DNA of 64,000 bases from positions 62,001-126,000 of the forward strand of contig NZ_ATLO01000039.1 of assembly GCF_000416235.1 (NCBI RefSeq), in the 5' to 3' direction. The position numbers and the translations under genes were made by a program. Positions 26,237-33,277 of this stretch are shown in pieces (the first letter of the stretch is position 1; the number at the start of each line of letters is the position of its first letter). Under the pieces are notes generated by a model. It had not been told where the DNA came from and ran no database searches. It saw nothing but the letters and a program-made list of their open reading frames with translations. This DNA comes from Pseudomonas sp. CFII64. Its GTDB lineage: Bacteria > Pseudomonadota > Gammaproteobacteria > Pseudomonadales > Pseudomonadaceae.

Positions 26237-26476
26237 TCAGGCCGCGCCGGTTTTGCTGATCAGGCCATCGCGAACTTCGGATGCGTAGTTCAGCAGGCTG
26301 GATTCGGATTCTTGATAATTGGCCGAAAGCTCAATCAGTGCCTGGGCTTGAGCATGCTGGCCGCTGGCAGCAAGGCTGTTGGCTTCCTTGAGCAGGTTGG
26401 CCAACGACCATCTCAACAGGTGAGCGGCCGAGACCAGAGCATTCTGAAGTTGCTGGTTTTCTTTAGTGAGACCCAT
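26237..26476 (-). CDS. Small helical hypothetical protein
   Basis: A 79-residue, probably all-helical soluble protein (MGLTKENQQLQNALVSAAHLL, then alanine/leucine heptad-like stretches). The start at 26476 has GGAAGGG eight bases upstream, better than the open frame back to 26605. No family is recognised. A dimer through helix packing is plausible but not demonstrated. Confidence 0.6.
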   Translation of the reverse strand: MGLTKENQQLQNALVSAAHLLRWSLANLLKEANSLAASGQHAQAQALIELSANYQESESSLLNYASEVRDGLISKTGAA

Positions 26477-26605
26477 GCTGATTCCCTTCCAGGTCAGTGC
26501 TGCGCCAGACGACATGGCGATTTGATGCGGTGAAATATAGCAAAGCCAGGCTACTGATTTAAGGATATCTATCTCGTCTGTCTCGTAACACGAAATGCCT
26601 GGCAC

Positions 26606-26632
26606 AAAAAAACCGGCACAACGGCCGGTTTG
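26606..26632 (-). terminator. Intrinsic terminator of the minus-strand PLDc_N gene
   Basis: On the minus strand: AAACCGGCCGTTGTGCCGG followed by TTTTTTT, 31 bases beyond the stop of the gene ending at 26663. Confidence 0.85.
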
Positions 26633-26662
26633 GTGAATCGCACGCTTGTGCCCGCATCAGGC

Positions 26663-26920
26663 TCAGTTCCGTTGCTGAAGCGGATCCGAACCTGCCGTTT
26701 TGGCCTTCGGGCCCGCAACCGCCCAGGCCAGCAGCCCGAGAACCGGAACAAACACCAGCACAATTATCCACAGCGCCTTGCTTTCACGTTGGCCATCGCT
26801 CTTCATGACGCGCGTCACCGCCCACAGCACGGCAACAATAAGCAACGTCACAACGGATATCCACACCAGTGGAGCATCCATGATGTTCGCCAGCACGTCC
26901 CAGATTTGCTTGAGTTCCAT
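26663..26920 (-). CDS. PLDc_N (cardiolipin synthase N-terminal-like) membrane protein
   Basis: An 85-residue protein with two transmembrane helices (MDAPLVWISVVTLLIVAVLWAV and ALWIIVLVFVPVLGLLAWAVAGPKA). The second helix plus GP end matches the phospholipase-D-nuclease N-terminal domain found alone or at the start of cardiolipin synthases; no catalytic HKD domain is present. A GGGGGAG site precedes the start at 26920. Role unknown, perhaps membrane stress. Confidence 0.78.
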   Translation of the reverse strand: MELKQIWDVLANIMDAPLVWISVVTLLIVAVLWAVTRVMKSDGQRESKALWIIVLVFVPVLGLLAWAVAGPKAKTAGSDPLQQRN

Positions 26921-27087
26921 ACATCTCCCCCTTGGTTGTAACTGTTTAGGCAGGGTGATGCGCAAAGGGTTCAGTGGTTGTCTGCCGGGACAAATCCTTC
27001 GCGGCCCGCGCCTTCGACAATGTTGGCTACACTCACCTGCGCCGACAGGTCCGGAATGGTCCCGACCCGCTATCAAGGAGGATTGGC

Positions 27088-27363
27088 ATGATCTCCAGTC
27101 AGGAGTTAACCCACATTGTCGAAATGGCGTTCTTGCCCAAAAGGTGCGCCTGCACCATCGACCCGACCGGCTCGATGACCATCCAGATCTTCAATCAGAA
27201 CACCGACAAGGAAGAGCTGACCTTCGCCGGCATCGATGCCACCACCCTGACCGCCGGCCGCGCCATTGCCAATCTGGTGCTCGGGTTGAGAGAGGAAATA
27301 CGGCTTTGGCATTTGCAGCCGGAGCAGCGGCAGGGCGACGGGGGTAAGCGGCTGCGCAATTAA
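27088..27363 (+). CDS. DUF1652 family protein
   Basis: A 91-residue soluble protein of a Pseudomonas-restricted family (ISSQELTHIVEMAFLPKRCACTID, SMTIQIFNQ, LTFAGID, IANLVLGLREEI). The perfect AGGAGG at 27077 fixes the start at 27088. Function unknown. The CAC pair near residue 20 is a family feature. Convergent with the RHH-domain gene across a hairpin. Confidence 0.82.
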   Translation: MISSQELTHIVEMAFLPKRCACTIDPTGSMTIQIFNQNTDKEELTFAGIDATTLTAGRAIANLVLGLREEIRLWHLQPEQRQGDGGKRLRN

Positions 27364-27388
27364 ATCGACCTCAGCCGGTTCTATGGAC

Positions 27389-27415
27389 AAAAAAACCGGC
27401 TCCAATGGCCGGTTT
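27389..27415 (-). terminator. Intrinsic terminator between convergent genes
   Basis: On the minus strand: AAACCGGCCATTGGAGCCGG followed by TTTTTTT. It lies 5 bases after the RHH gene stop on that strand; on the plus strand the stem is present but the T-run is poor, so termination there is weaker. Confidence 0.8.
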
Positions 27416-27419
27416 CTGA

Positions 27420-27719
27420 TCATGCAGTGCGGTTAACCAGCTTAAGAGTCGCAGCACCGCGCTGTTGAGCCAGGTATCGAGTGCAACAAACGCGCAGGAA
27501 CGAGGAAAAATTCAGCACTTCGTCGCGAGCTTTGGTGATCTCTTCGTAGAGATTGGTGATCAATTGGTTGGTGGTTACACCTTCCCCGGCGGCCATCTCT
27601 GTGAGGATGTCCCAAAACTGGTTTTCCAGCCGCAACGTCGTGATCACGCCATGTATGCGCAATGAGCGTGACCGAGACTCATACAGAATTGGATCGGCTT
27701 TAATATACAGTTCGCACAT
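27420..27719 (-). CDS. Ribbon-helix-helix domain protein (RHH_4)
   Basis: A 99-residue protein. The central part fits the ribbon-helix-helix fold of PF13467: a beta strand (SRSLRIHGVITTLRLEN), helix A (FWDILTEMAAGEGV), turn TTNQ, helix B (LITNLYEEITKARDEVLN). The C-terminal SSFLRVCCTRYLAQQRG is the usual family tail. It may bind DNA as a dimer, but targets are unknown and no partner toxin is adjacent. Confidence 0.78.
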   Translation of the reverse strand: MCELYIKADPILYESRSRSLRIHGVITTLRLENQFWDILTEMAAGEGVTTNQLITNLYEEITKARDEVLNFSSFLRVCCTRYLAQQRGAATLKLVNRTA

Positions 27720-27786
27720 TTTAAGATCCTCCCGGAAAAATCATAATCATTGTCCTCTTTATACAAGAGGGGGTAATAGTCAGATA

Positions 27787-27990
27787 CTACACCTGCATAC
27801 TCCTGCAGAGGTTGCAGTCGCCAAGCGTCCATTTCGGGTGCGCGTGTAACCCGGCAATGACAGGTTGCGCATCGCCTGGATCAACGACTGCACAGCGTTT
27901 CTCCTCCAGGCAGAGCAGCAACCCAATGTAATTGTCGGTGAAAGCCCTCGACTCCCGGACCTCCAGGCCTCCTGGATCTTGCGCTGTCAT
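27787..27990 (-). pseudogene. gloB: Truncated hydroxyacylglutathione hydrolase (glyoxalase II) remnant
   Basis: The first ~55 residues are recognisable as the N-terminus of GloB: SRAFTDNYIGLLLCLEEKRC and AVVDPGDAQPVIAGLHAHPKWTLGD, matching the family's opening (FxDNYIWLL, CAVVDPGDA.PV). The similarity ends after LGD, exactly before the metal-binding HxHxDH segment, and the frame closes 10 codons later. All zinc ligands and the substrate domain are missing, so this cannot be an active hydrolase. It overlaps the GMC oxidoreductase stop (ATGA), implying that an intact gloB was once the last gene of that operon. Confidence 0.75.
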
Positions 27991-29555
27991 GCTGCCTTGG
28001 TCTTGAGCGATTCGGCAATGTAGTCAGCTTGTCGAATGGCCAGGCTGACGATTGTCAGGGTCGGATTCTCCGCGCCACTCGTGGTGAATTGACTCCCGTC
28101 CGAGATAAACAGGTTAGGCACCTCATGGCACTGTCCATGTTTGTTGCAGACACCATCCGCCTCTTTGAGACTCATGCGACACGTGCCCAGGTTATGGGTG
28201 GAAGGATAAGGCGGAACCCGGTGGGTCTTGAGCGCGCCAACCGCTTCGTATACCGCGCTGCCTTGTTTGAAAGCGTGTTCACGCATGGCAATGTCGTTTG
28301 GATGATCGTCGTAGTGAACATTGGCCACGGGTATCCCCAAACGGTCCTTGGTGTCATTGCTCAATGTGATGCGATTGCTCTCACGAGGCATGTCTTCGCC
28401 CACTATCCACATGCCGGCAAGGTGAGTGTAATTGTCCATGACCCGGGTAAAATCCTTGCCCCAGGCACCAGGATTGAAAAATGCCGCCATGAACGATGGC
28501 CCAAGAGAGACGGTCTCCATTTCGTAGCCGCCGACAAAGCCGCGATCAGGATTGAAATGCACCTCGTCACTGATCAGGCCCGCCATGATCGTGCCTCGGT
28601 AGAAGTGCACGGGATCGCTGAATTCGGCGAAAACCGAGCCGGTGGTGTGGCGCATGTAGTGCTTGCCGACCATGCCTGATCCGTTGGCCAGCCCGTGGGG
28701 AAATAAGGTACTGGAGGAACTCAAGAGCAGTCTGGGGGTTTCGATTGCATTACCGGCTATCGCGATGATGCGGCCTTTCTGCCAGTGCAACTCACCCTTT
28801 GCGTCAGCGTAGACAACGGCGCTGGCACGACCCTTGGCATCATGTTCGATGCGAACCGCGTGGGCTTGCGTTCGCAACTCAAGCTTGCCGGTCGCTTCGG
28901 CGGCTGGAATTTCAGTGTAGAGCGTTGACCACTTCGCCCCCATTTTGCAGCCTTGAAAGCAGAACCCAAGCTGCATGCATTGCGCGCGTCCTGCACGGGC
29001 GCGGCTGTTGATGGCCATGCGTCCAGTCGAGCAGTGTTTATAGCCAAGCTTCATTGCACCGTTGTACATCACTTGGAAGTTGTTGTTGCCGGGCAGGCCG
29101 GGAATGTCGTTGGTGCGAGTGACACCCATCTTGTCCTCGGCACGGGCGTAATAGGGCTCCAGTTCCGCCAACGTCAATGGCCAGTCCAGCAGGCTCGCTC
29201 CTTTTACGTCACCGTAGGTCTGGCGTGCGCGAAACTCGTGGTCTTGTAAGCGGATGCTTGCTCCGGCCCAATGAGTGGTGGTGCCACCCACCGTTTTGCA
29301 GATCCAGGCGGGTAGATTGGGAAAGTCCCTGGCGATCTGCCAGGTGCCCGACGTCGTGCGTGTATCGCCCCAGGAAAGCTGTTGAAACGAAGGCCATTCA
29401 TCATTGATGAAGGTTGCTGAGGACTGACGCTCACCTGCTTCGAGAAGAACCACCGGTATGCCCTTTTGGCACAACTCGTTGGCGAGTGTCCCGCCACCCG
29501 CACCGGAACCTATGATCACTACTACGGAAGCATCGTCAAAACTGTAGGTTGTCAT
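27987..29555 (-). CDS. GMC-family FAD oxidoreductase (gluconate 2-dehydrogenase large-subunit type)
   Basis: A 522-residue flavoprotein dehydrogenase acting on an unknown alcohol or sugar, exported folded with its Tat-borne partner. FAD-binding Rossmann motif VVIIGSGAGGGTLANEL at the N-terminus, then EAGERQSS; C-terminal NLGTCRMS and LFISDGSQFTTSGAENPTLTI carry the catalytic-site His/Asn region. Cys residues in MQLGFCFQGCKMGAKWST resemble the gluconate dehydrogenase group. Encoded 12 bases after the subunit-3 gene. No cytochrome c subunit is adjacent, so the electron acceptor is unclear. Confidence 0.87.
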   Translation of the reverse strand: MTTYSFDDASVVVIIGSGAGGGTLANELCQKGIPVVLLEAGERQSSATFINDEWPSFQQLSWGDTRTTSGTWQIARDFPNLPAWICKTVGGTTTHWAGASIRLQDHEFRARQTYGDVKGASLLDWPLTLAELEPYYARAEDKMGVTRTNDIPGLPGNNNFQVMYNGAMKLGYKHCSTGRMAINSRARAGRAQCMQLGFCFQGCKMGAKWSTLYTEIPAAEATGKLELRTQAHAVRIEHDAKGRASAVVYADAKGELHWQKGRIIAIAGNAIETPRLLLSSSSTLFPHGLANGSGMVGKHYMRHTTGSVFAEFSDPVHFYRGTIMAGLISDEVHFNPDRGFVGGYEMETVSLGPSFMAAFFNPGAWGKDFTRVMDNYTHLAGMWIVGEDMPRESNRITLSNDTKDRLGIPVANVHYDDHPNDIAMREHAFKQGSAVYEAVGALKTHRVPPYPSTHNLGTCRMSLKEADGVCNKHGQCHEVPNLFISDGSQFTTSGAENPTLTIVSLAIRQADYIAESLKTKAA

Positions 29556-29567
29556 GCTGGCTACTCC

Positions 29568-30128
29568 TCAAGAAAAGGCGCTGGGACTGGCTTCCGCTGG
29601 AGCGGCAGGCAGCCACTTCAGATCGTTGAAGCCACGCATCAGATATCCGCCCTTAGAAAAGGAGGCGCCTTCGTAACCGAAATGCTGGTAAGCCAATTCA
29701 TTGCTGTATAGCGAGTTGACTGACGTGCTTCTGAGCAAAATGAAAAAGTCGGAATGCTGGATTTCTTCAAGCAGGGCGACCTGCCTGGTTTCATCGAGAC
29801 TTGTCCAATTGCCGCCCGCCAGTCGATCCAGGTCGGAAAGACCTTTATCAAGCAGTGGGAGTACCGAGGGGTTAGTGGATGCACGCTCGTCGAGCGCTTT
29901 TACGGCGAAGGCGTAGACAGCATCTTCCATGCGGTCATGAGGGTAAACGCGGCGAATCACCAGCAGCAGTTTCGCCGCTACATCGCTACTAAGCGTGTTC
30001 ATTTCCATGGCCCATGATCGGCTGGGAGCCAGCAGGGCGATGGGGCCGGAGCCGAATATGAGCGTGCCCAACAGCAACCCACCGCTTCCTTGAAGAAAAC
30101 GGCGGCGATTGAGAGTTACGTCTTGCAT
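29568..30128 (-). CDS. Gluconate 2-dehydrogenase subunit 3 family protein, Tat signal
   Basis: The small partner subunit (186 residues) of the GMC oxidoreductase. The start at 30128 (AAGGAGA upstream) gives a twin-arginine signal, NRRRFLQGSGGLLLGTLIFG, which exports the folded complex to the periplasm. The mature part is helical (VAAKLLLVIRRVYPHDRM, WTSLDETRQVALLEEIQHSDFF, LAYQHFGYEGASFSKGGYL), typical of subunit 3. Operon order: subunit 3, GMC subunit, gloB remnant. Confidence 0.85.
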   Translation of the reverse strand: MQDVTLNRRRFLQGSGGLLLGTLIFGSGPIALLAPSRSWAMEMNTLSSDVAAKLLLVIRRVYPHDRMEDAVYAFAVKALDERASTNPSVLPLLDKGLSDLDRLAGGNWTSLDETRQVALLEEIQHSDFFILLRSTSVNSLYSNELAYQHFGYEGASFSKGGYLMRGFNDLKWLPAAPAEASPSAFS

Positions 30129-30300
30129 GAAATGTCTCCTTTTTATTTTTATTAGGAGTGACAAGGTCACGGTCGAATCATGGAGTGCGGTTTGAAGGAA
30201 AAAATCACTCCTGGTGGAGATCAAATGGATAACACTGTCTGAGGTTTTTGGTTCCAGGCTGGCAGGTGCTCAGTCCGACGGTAACTGAAAACTCACCTGT

Positions 30301-30693
30301 TCATTGATAGTGGCCACCACGCTGTAACACTTCGATTTTGTAACCGTCGGGATCCTGAATAAAAAAGAATCGAGCGAGCAAAACCCCATTTCTTTTAAAT
30401 TCCTTGATGGGGGCCGGTGATAACTTCAGAGCCACCAGGCGGTTGAAATGCTGGTCAAGATCCTCGACGACAAAGGCCGCATGACCGTAGCCACTGCCAT
30501 GGGTGTACTCGCTCTGCCCCTTGTTCCAGGTTAGCTCGATTTCTGCGCCGCTCTCGAAATCCCGCAGGTAGACCAGCGAGAAATCGTCGAACTCCAGGCG
30601 ATGAGTTTCTCTGAGCCCAAACACGTCCTGGTAGAACTTCATTGACTGGTCAAGGTTGCCCACGCGGATCATGGTATGAATAAATTTTGCCAT
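30301..30693 (-). CDS. gloA: Lactoylglutathione lyase (glyoxalase I)
   Basis: Converts the methylglyoxal-glutathione hemithioacetal to S-lactoylglutathione. The 130-residue VOC protein has the four metal ligands in the E. coli GloA pattern: H6 (FIHTMIRVGNLDQSM), E53 (GAEIELTWN), H71 (GYGHAAFVV) and E121 (GYKIEVLQRGG). Length and ligand spacing fit the nickel/cobalt-type short enzyme. It lies 170 bases upstream of the subunit-3 gene on the same strand; with the gloB remnant beyond, this was probably a detoxification cluster. Confidence 0.87.
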   Translation of the reverse strand: MAKFIHTMIRVGNLDQSMKFYQDVFGLRETHRLEFDDFSLVYLRDFESGAEIELTWNKGQSEYTHGSGYGHAAFVVEDLDQHFNRLVALKLSPAPIKEFKRNGVLLARFFFIQDPDGYKIEVLQRGGHYQ

Positions 30694-30843
30694 TCCATCT
30701 ACCTGCGGTTTTCGTGATTCCTGGATTTTTGGTCAAACACCTTCGATTTCATGATGAGCCGGACGTGACTCAGGTGGGTAATAGAGGGCTACTACGTTTG
30801 TACAGAGGTACAGAATTTTTGCTTCCTTCGTGAAGGATCACGA

Positions 30844-31536
30844 GTGGAGCTGAGAAATGTGGCTGATGTAAGTTTGGGGATGAGCTTCGAACGCAATGTC
30901 GACGCAGACGATGCGCTAGCAAGGGCGGCAGATGTGCTTGCTACGAACATGGCGGTGGACAAAAAATCAGGCGGGGTCGGCTACAACGCGGCCACGCTGC
31001 AGCGCCACTTCATTGGCTACGTCGAGCGAAGCACCGCGTCTAAAGGCGTGCAGCAGGTGGTGTTGTGCCGCGAACTGGCGGCAATTCTGGCCCAGCCGCT
31101 GCCCATGAACCTGCGCCATGTGGATCTGCGCGCCGTGCTGACCGATATCAGTAGCAAAACCGGGCTGCGCTTTCGGGTACCTGACCAGCCCTATACCAAG
31201 GTCAAAGCCCCGTTTTTCTACAGCCTGGCTGCGGGTTATCAAGCGATGGACAGCCTGGCCAAGGTGTTCGGCATTCCGGACTTCATGTGGCAACAGCAGG
31301 GTGACGGGGAAGTGTTCGTGGGTTCCTGGGCGGACAGCTTCTTTGGCGCTCGATCGACGCTGCAGCTGCCGGCGCAACTGTTCAACGATTACCAGGGCAA
31401 TCAAAGCGCGATGGTCGCGGCTCTTCCCGGGCTACGACCAGGTGCAACTATCAACCACGGCGAACGGATCACCAGTATCACGCTTGCCGACACACAGATG
31501 GCCATCCGATGGACGACGCAATCAAGCGCAGCGTAG
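30844..31536 (+). CDS. Phage tail/baseplate protein
   Basis: A 230-residue protein I take as a phage baseplate hub-like component from context and composition (NAATLQRHFIGYVERSTA, LRHVDLRAVLTDISSKTGLRFRVPD, HGERITSITLADTQMAIRWTT). GTG start with AAGGA six bases upstream; an ATG at 30880 is an alternative. The neighbour downstream, overlapping by 28 bases, is a spike-like protein. No phage genes lie upstream, so this may be the edge of a deleted prophage or tail cluster. Family name uncertain. Confidence 0.6.
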   Translation: MELRNVADVSLGMSFERNVDADDALARAADVLATNMAVDKKSGGVGYNAATLQRHFIGYVERSTASKGVQQVVLCRELAAILAQPLPMNLRHVDLRAVLTDISSKTGLRFRVPDQPYTKVKAPFFYSLAAGYQAMDSLAKVFGIPDFMWQQQGDGEVFVGSWADSFFGARSTLQLPAQLFNDYQGNQSAMVAALPGLRPGATINHGERITSITLADTQMAIRWTTQSSAA

Positions 31537-32480
31537 AACGCCAATTCCCTGAACTCACCGGCGGTTATCACTTGCCGCGCTTTGCCCGCGTGGTGGGCGT
31601 CGCTGACGCGCCCGCCGGCGCATCTATGTGCGACGACTTCCGCCCGCGCTACGCCGTCGACCTCGAAGTACTCGGGCCAGATGGCGAAGTCGATCCGGCC
31701 ATGCCGCCGCTGCCAGGCGTACCGCTGCCGCTGCCTTCTGGCGGTGAAGAAATGGGCATGTTTGCGTTTCCCCAAGAAGGCACCCAGGTGGTGGTGTGCT
31801 TCGCCTATGGCCTGCCGAACAAACCCTACATCCAGACGATCCTGCCGCATGGCCTGAGCCTGCCTAAGGTGCCCAAGGGTGACCAGGTGTGGCAGCACAG
31901 CGACGCCGTGCAACAGCGCGTCGACGCAGACGGCAACTGGCTACGCCTGACTGACGGCAAGATCCGCGACCATTCGTTGGAGCGGGAAGTGGAAGCCCTA
32001 GGCAACAGCGAGAAGTACCAGAGCCACACCCGCGAGGTGGAAAACCATTCCACCGAAGAAGTGGGCGGCATCAAGCGGATCAACGCCCTGGGCGCGCTCA
32101 AGCTGAATTCCGCCGGCACTGCCACGCTCGCCGCGCTGGACGACATGCACCAGGCCACCGGCCGCGACTTGAACCTGGTGGTAGGCAAAACGCACAACGC
32201 CGCTGTGGGTGGCGACATGCGGGAGCGGATCGCAGGCCTGCGCAGAAGTGTAGCCGGTGCAAGTCAGCACTTAGTTGCACCGAAAAATCATGTCGGATCC
32301 GAAGGGGTGAATATATTTCAGGTGCTGTGCGACACGTTGGACCTGATCCAGCAGCTAGCCGGCCAGATCGCCTCGCATACCCATGGCCCGTCGCCGGTGC
32401 CAACGCAGGCAGACGCTTTCTTAGCGGACAGTTCCAAGGCAGCATTACTGTTCAGTGAGCTAAAGGCGGTAACCCTCTAA
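31509..32480 (+). CDS. Phage baseplate assembly / tail spike protein (gpV-like)
   Basis: A 323-residue protein in the style of baseplate spike proteins. The N-terminal OB-like part (FARVVGVADAPAG, YAVDLEVLGPDGE, EEMGMFAFPQEGTQVVVCFAYGLPNKPYIQTI) delivers an injection spike; the middle has beta-helix-like repeats (TREVENHSTEEVGGIKRI, ALKLNSAGTATLAAL, VVGKTHNAAVGGDM); the C-terminus contains SHTHGPSPVPTQAD, a His-rich motif typical of spike tips. GC-rich like the chromosome, in contrast with what follows. Overlaps the preceding gene by 28 bases. Confidence 0.75.
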   Translation: MDDAIKRSVERQFPELTGGYHLPRFARVVGVADAPAGASMCDDFRPRYAVDLEVLGPDGEVDPAMPPLPGVPLPLPSGGEEMGMFAFPQEGTQVVVCFAYGLPNKPYIQTILPHGLSLPKVPKGDQVWQHSDAVQQRVDADGNWLRLTDGKIRDHSLEREVEALGNSEKYQSHTREVENHSTEEVGGIKRINALGALKLNSAGTATLAALDDMHQATGRDLNLVVGKTHNAAVGGDMRERIAGLRRSVAGASQHLVAPKNHVGSEGVNIFQVLCDTLDLIQQLAGQIASHTHGPSPVPTQADAFLADSSKAALLFSELKAVTL

Positions 32481-32658
32481 CAAAATTCGAGCGAGCGATG
32501 CCGTAGCCTCCTCCCTGGCCCACGCCGGGATTCACTTCAGCGCTCCCTATCTCGGTCTATAAGTCTCGAGGAGATAGCCCGGAGGATACCTACCCGTCTT
32601 AATATCCGTGATGTAAGACATACAAGGACCGCCTATAGCTATCAAACAATCAGTTGCC

Positions 32659-32697
32659 TTGCTATGCTTCGAGGCAAATCTATAACAGGGAAAAGTT
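32659..32697 (+). promoter_or_regulatory. Candidate promoter and RBS of the SIR2 gene
   Basis: A TTGCTA at 32659-32664 and a TATAAC at 32681-32686 are 16 bases apart, and AGGG sits seven bases before the ATG. The inverted arms TTGCCT (32654) and AGGCAA (32671) bracket the -35, which could be an operator. The 217-base gap before the gene is AT-richer than the phage genes upstream and has no other coding signal. Confidence 0.35.
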
Positions 32698-33249
32698 ATG
32701 CTACCAGATCAAAGTCATATAAACCGAGTTAGAGACGCACTTTGGGTATCTAAAGGCGGAAGAGCCACCGTCATGCTAGGTGCGGGGTTCAGCCGAAATG
32801 CCAATAAAAAGAGTGTCAGTAGAAAAGACTTTCCTCTATGGCATGACATAACAACAAAACTTTGCGAGCTACTCTACCCAGATAGTAGCGATTTGAAGCA
32901 CGCACTTAGTCAGGCTGCCGGTACAAGCGGTTTTTTAAAGCTAGCGCAAGAATATAAAGTCGCATTTGGTCGTGATGCGTTAGACACGCTGATAGATGAA
33001 ACTATACCGGATGATGACTATATGCCCGGAGACCTCCATAAAAGAATGGTTAGGCTTCCATGGTGCGATATATTTACTACAAACTGGGATACCTTGATAG
33101 AAAAAAGTAGCATCTTCGCTGCGGACAGAAATTACTCAACAATCATAAGGCCTGAACAACTTATATCCGCCCCCCCAACCCAGAATAATAAAACTCCACG
33201 GATCTTTAAAATCAAGCAGCGACATCATATTCACAGAAGAAGACTATAG
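32698..33249 (+). CDS. SIR2-domain protein, N-terminal fragment (frameshifted gene, part 1)
   Basis: Residues 1-157 are the first part of a SIR2-like NAD-binding domain of the SIR2_2 (PF13289) type found in anti-phage NADases: TVMLGAGFSRNA (glycine-rich NAD loop, residues 25-34) and LPWCDIFTTNWDTLIE (the TNWD/TNYD motif, Asn129). The frame then slips at the C7 run 33170-33176 and ends in an unrelated basic tail. With six C's the sequence continues as APQPRIIKLHGSLKSSSD, restoring the catalytic-His motif KLHG and leading straight into the second open frame. AT-rich with many ATA, AGA and TTA codons, unlike the flanks, suggesting transfer. Confidence 0.75.
   Translation: MLPDQSHINRVRDALWVSKGGRATVMLGAGFSRNANKKSVSRKDFPLWHDITTKLCELLYPDSSDLKHALSQAAGTSGFLKLAQEYKVAFGRDALDTLIDETIPDDDYMPGDLHKRMVRLPWCDIFTTNWDTLIEKSSIFAADRNYSTIIRPEQLISAPPTQNNKTPRIFKIKQRHHIHRRRL
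33170..33176 (+). other. C7 homopolymer, +1 frameshift site in the SIR2 gene
   Basis: Seven C's (33170-33176) where six would keep one continuous frame of about 1245 codons from 32698 to 36436. Reading with six gives PRIIKLHGSL at the point where SIR2_2 proteins need it; reading with seven gives the TPRIFKIK dead end. It may be a sequencing error, a fixed mutation or a slippage switch. Confidence 0.85.
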
Positions 33250-33277
33250 AAAATACCCAGCCACAAATGCGGCATTC

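Noticed and set aside
26974..27087. Extended N-terminus for the DUF1652 gene
   Set aside because: The AGGAGG at 27077 and family length fix the start at 27088.
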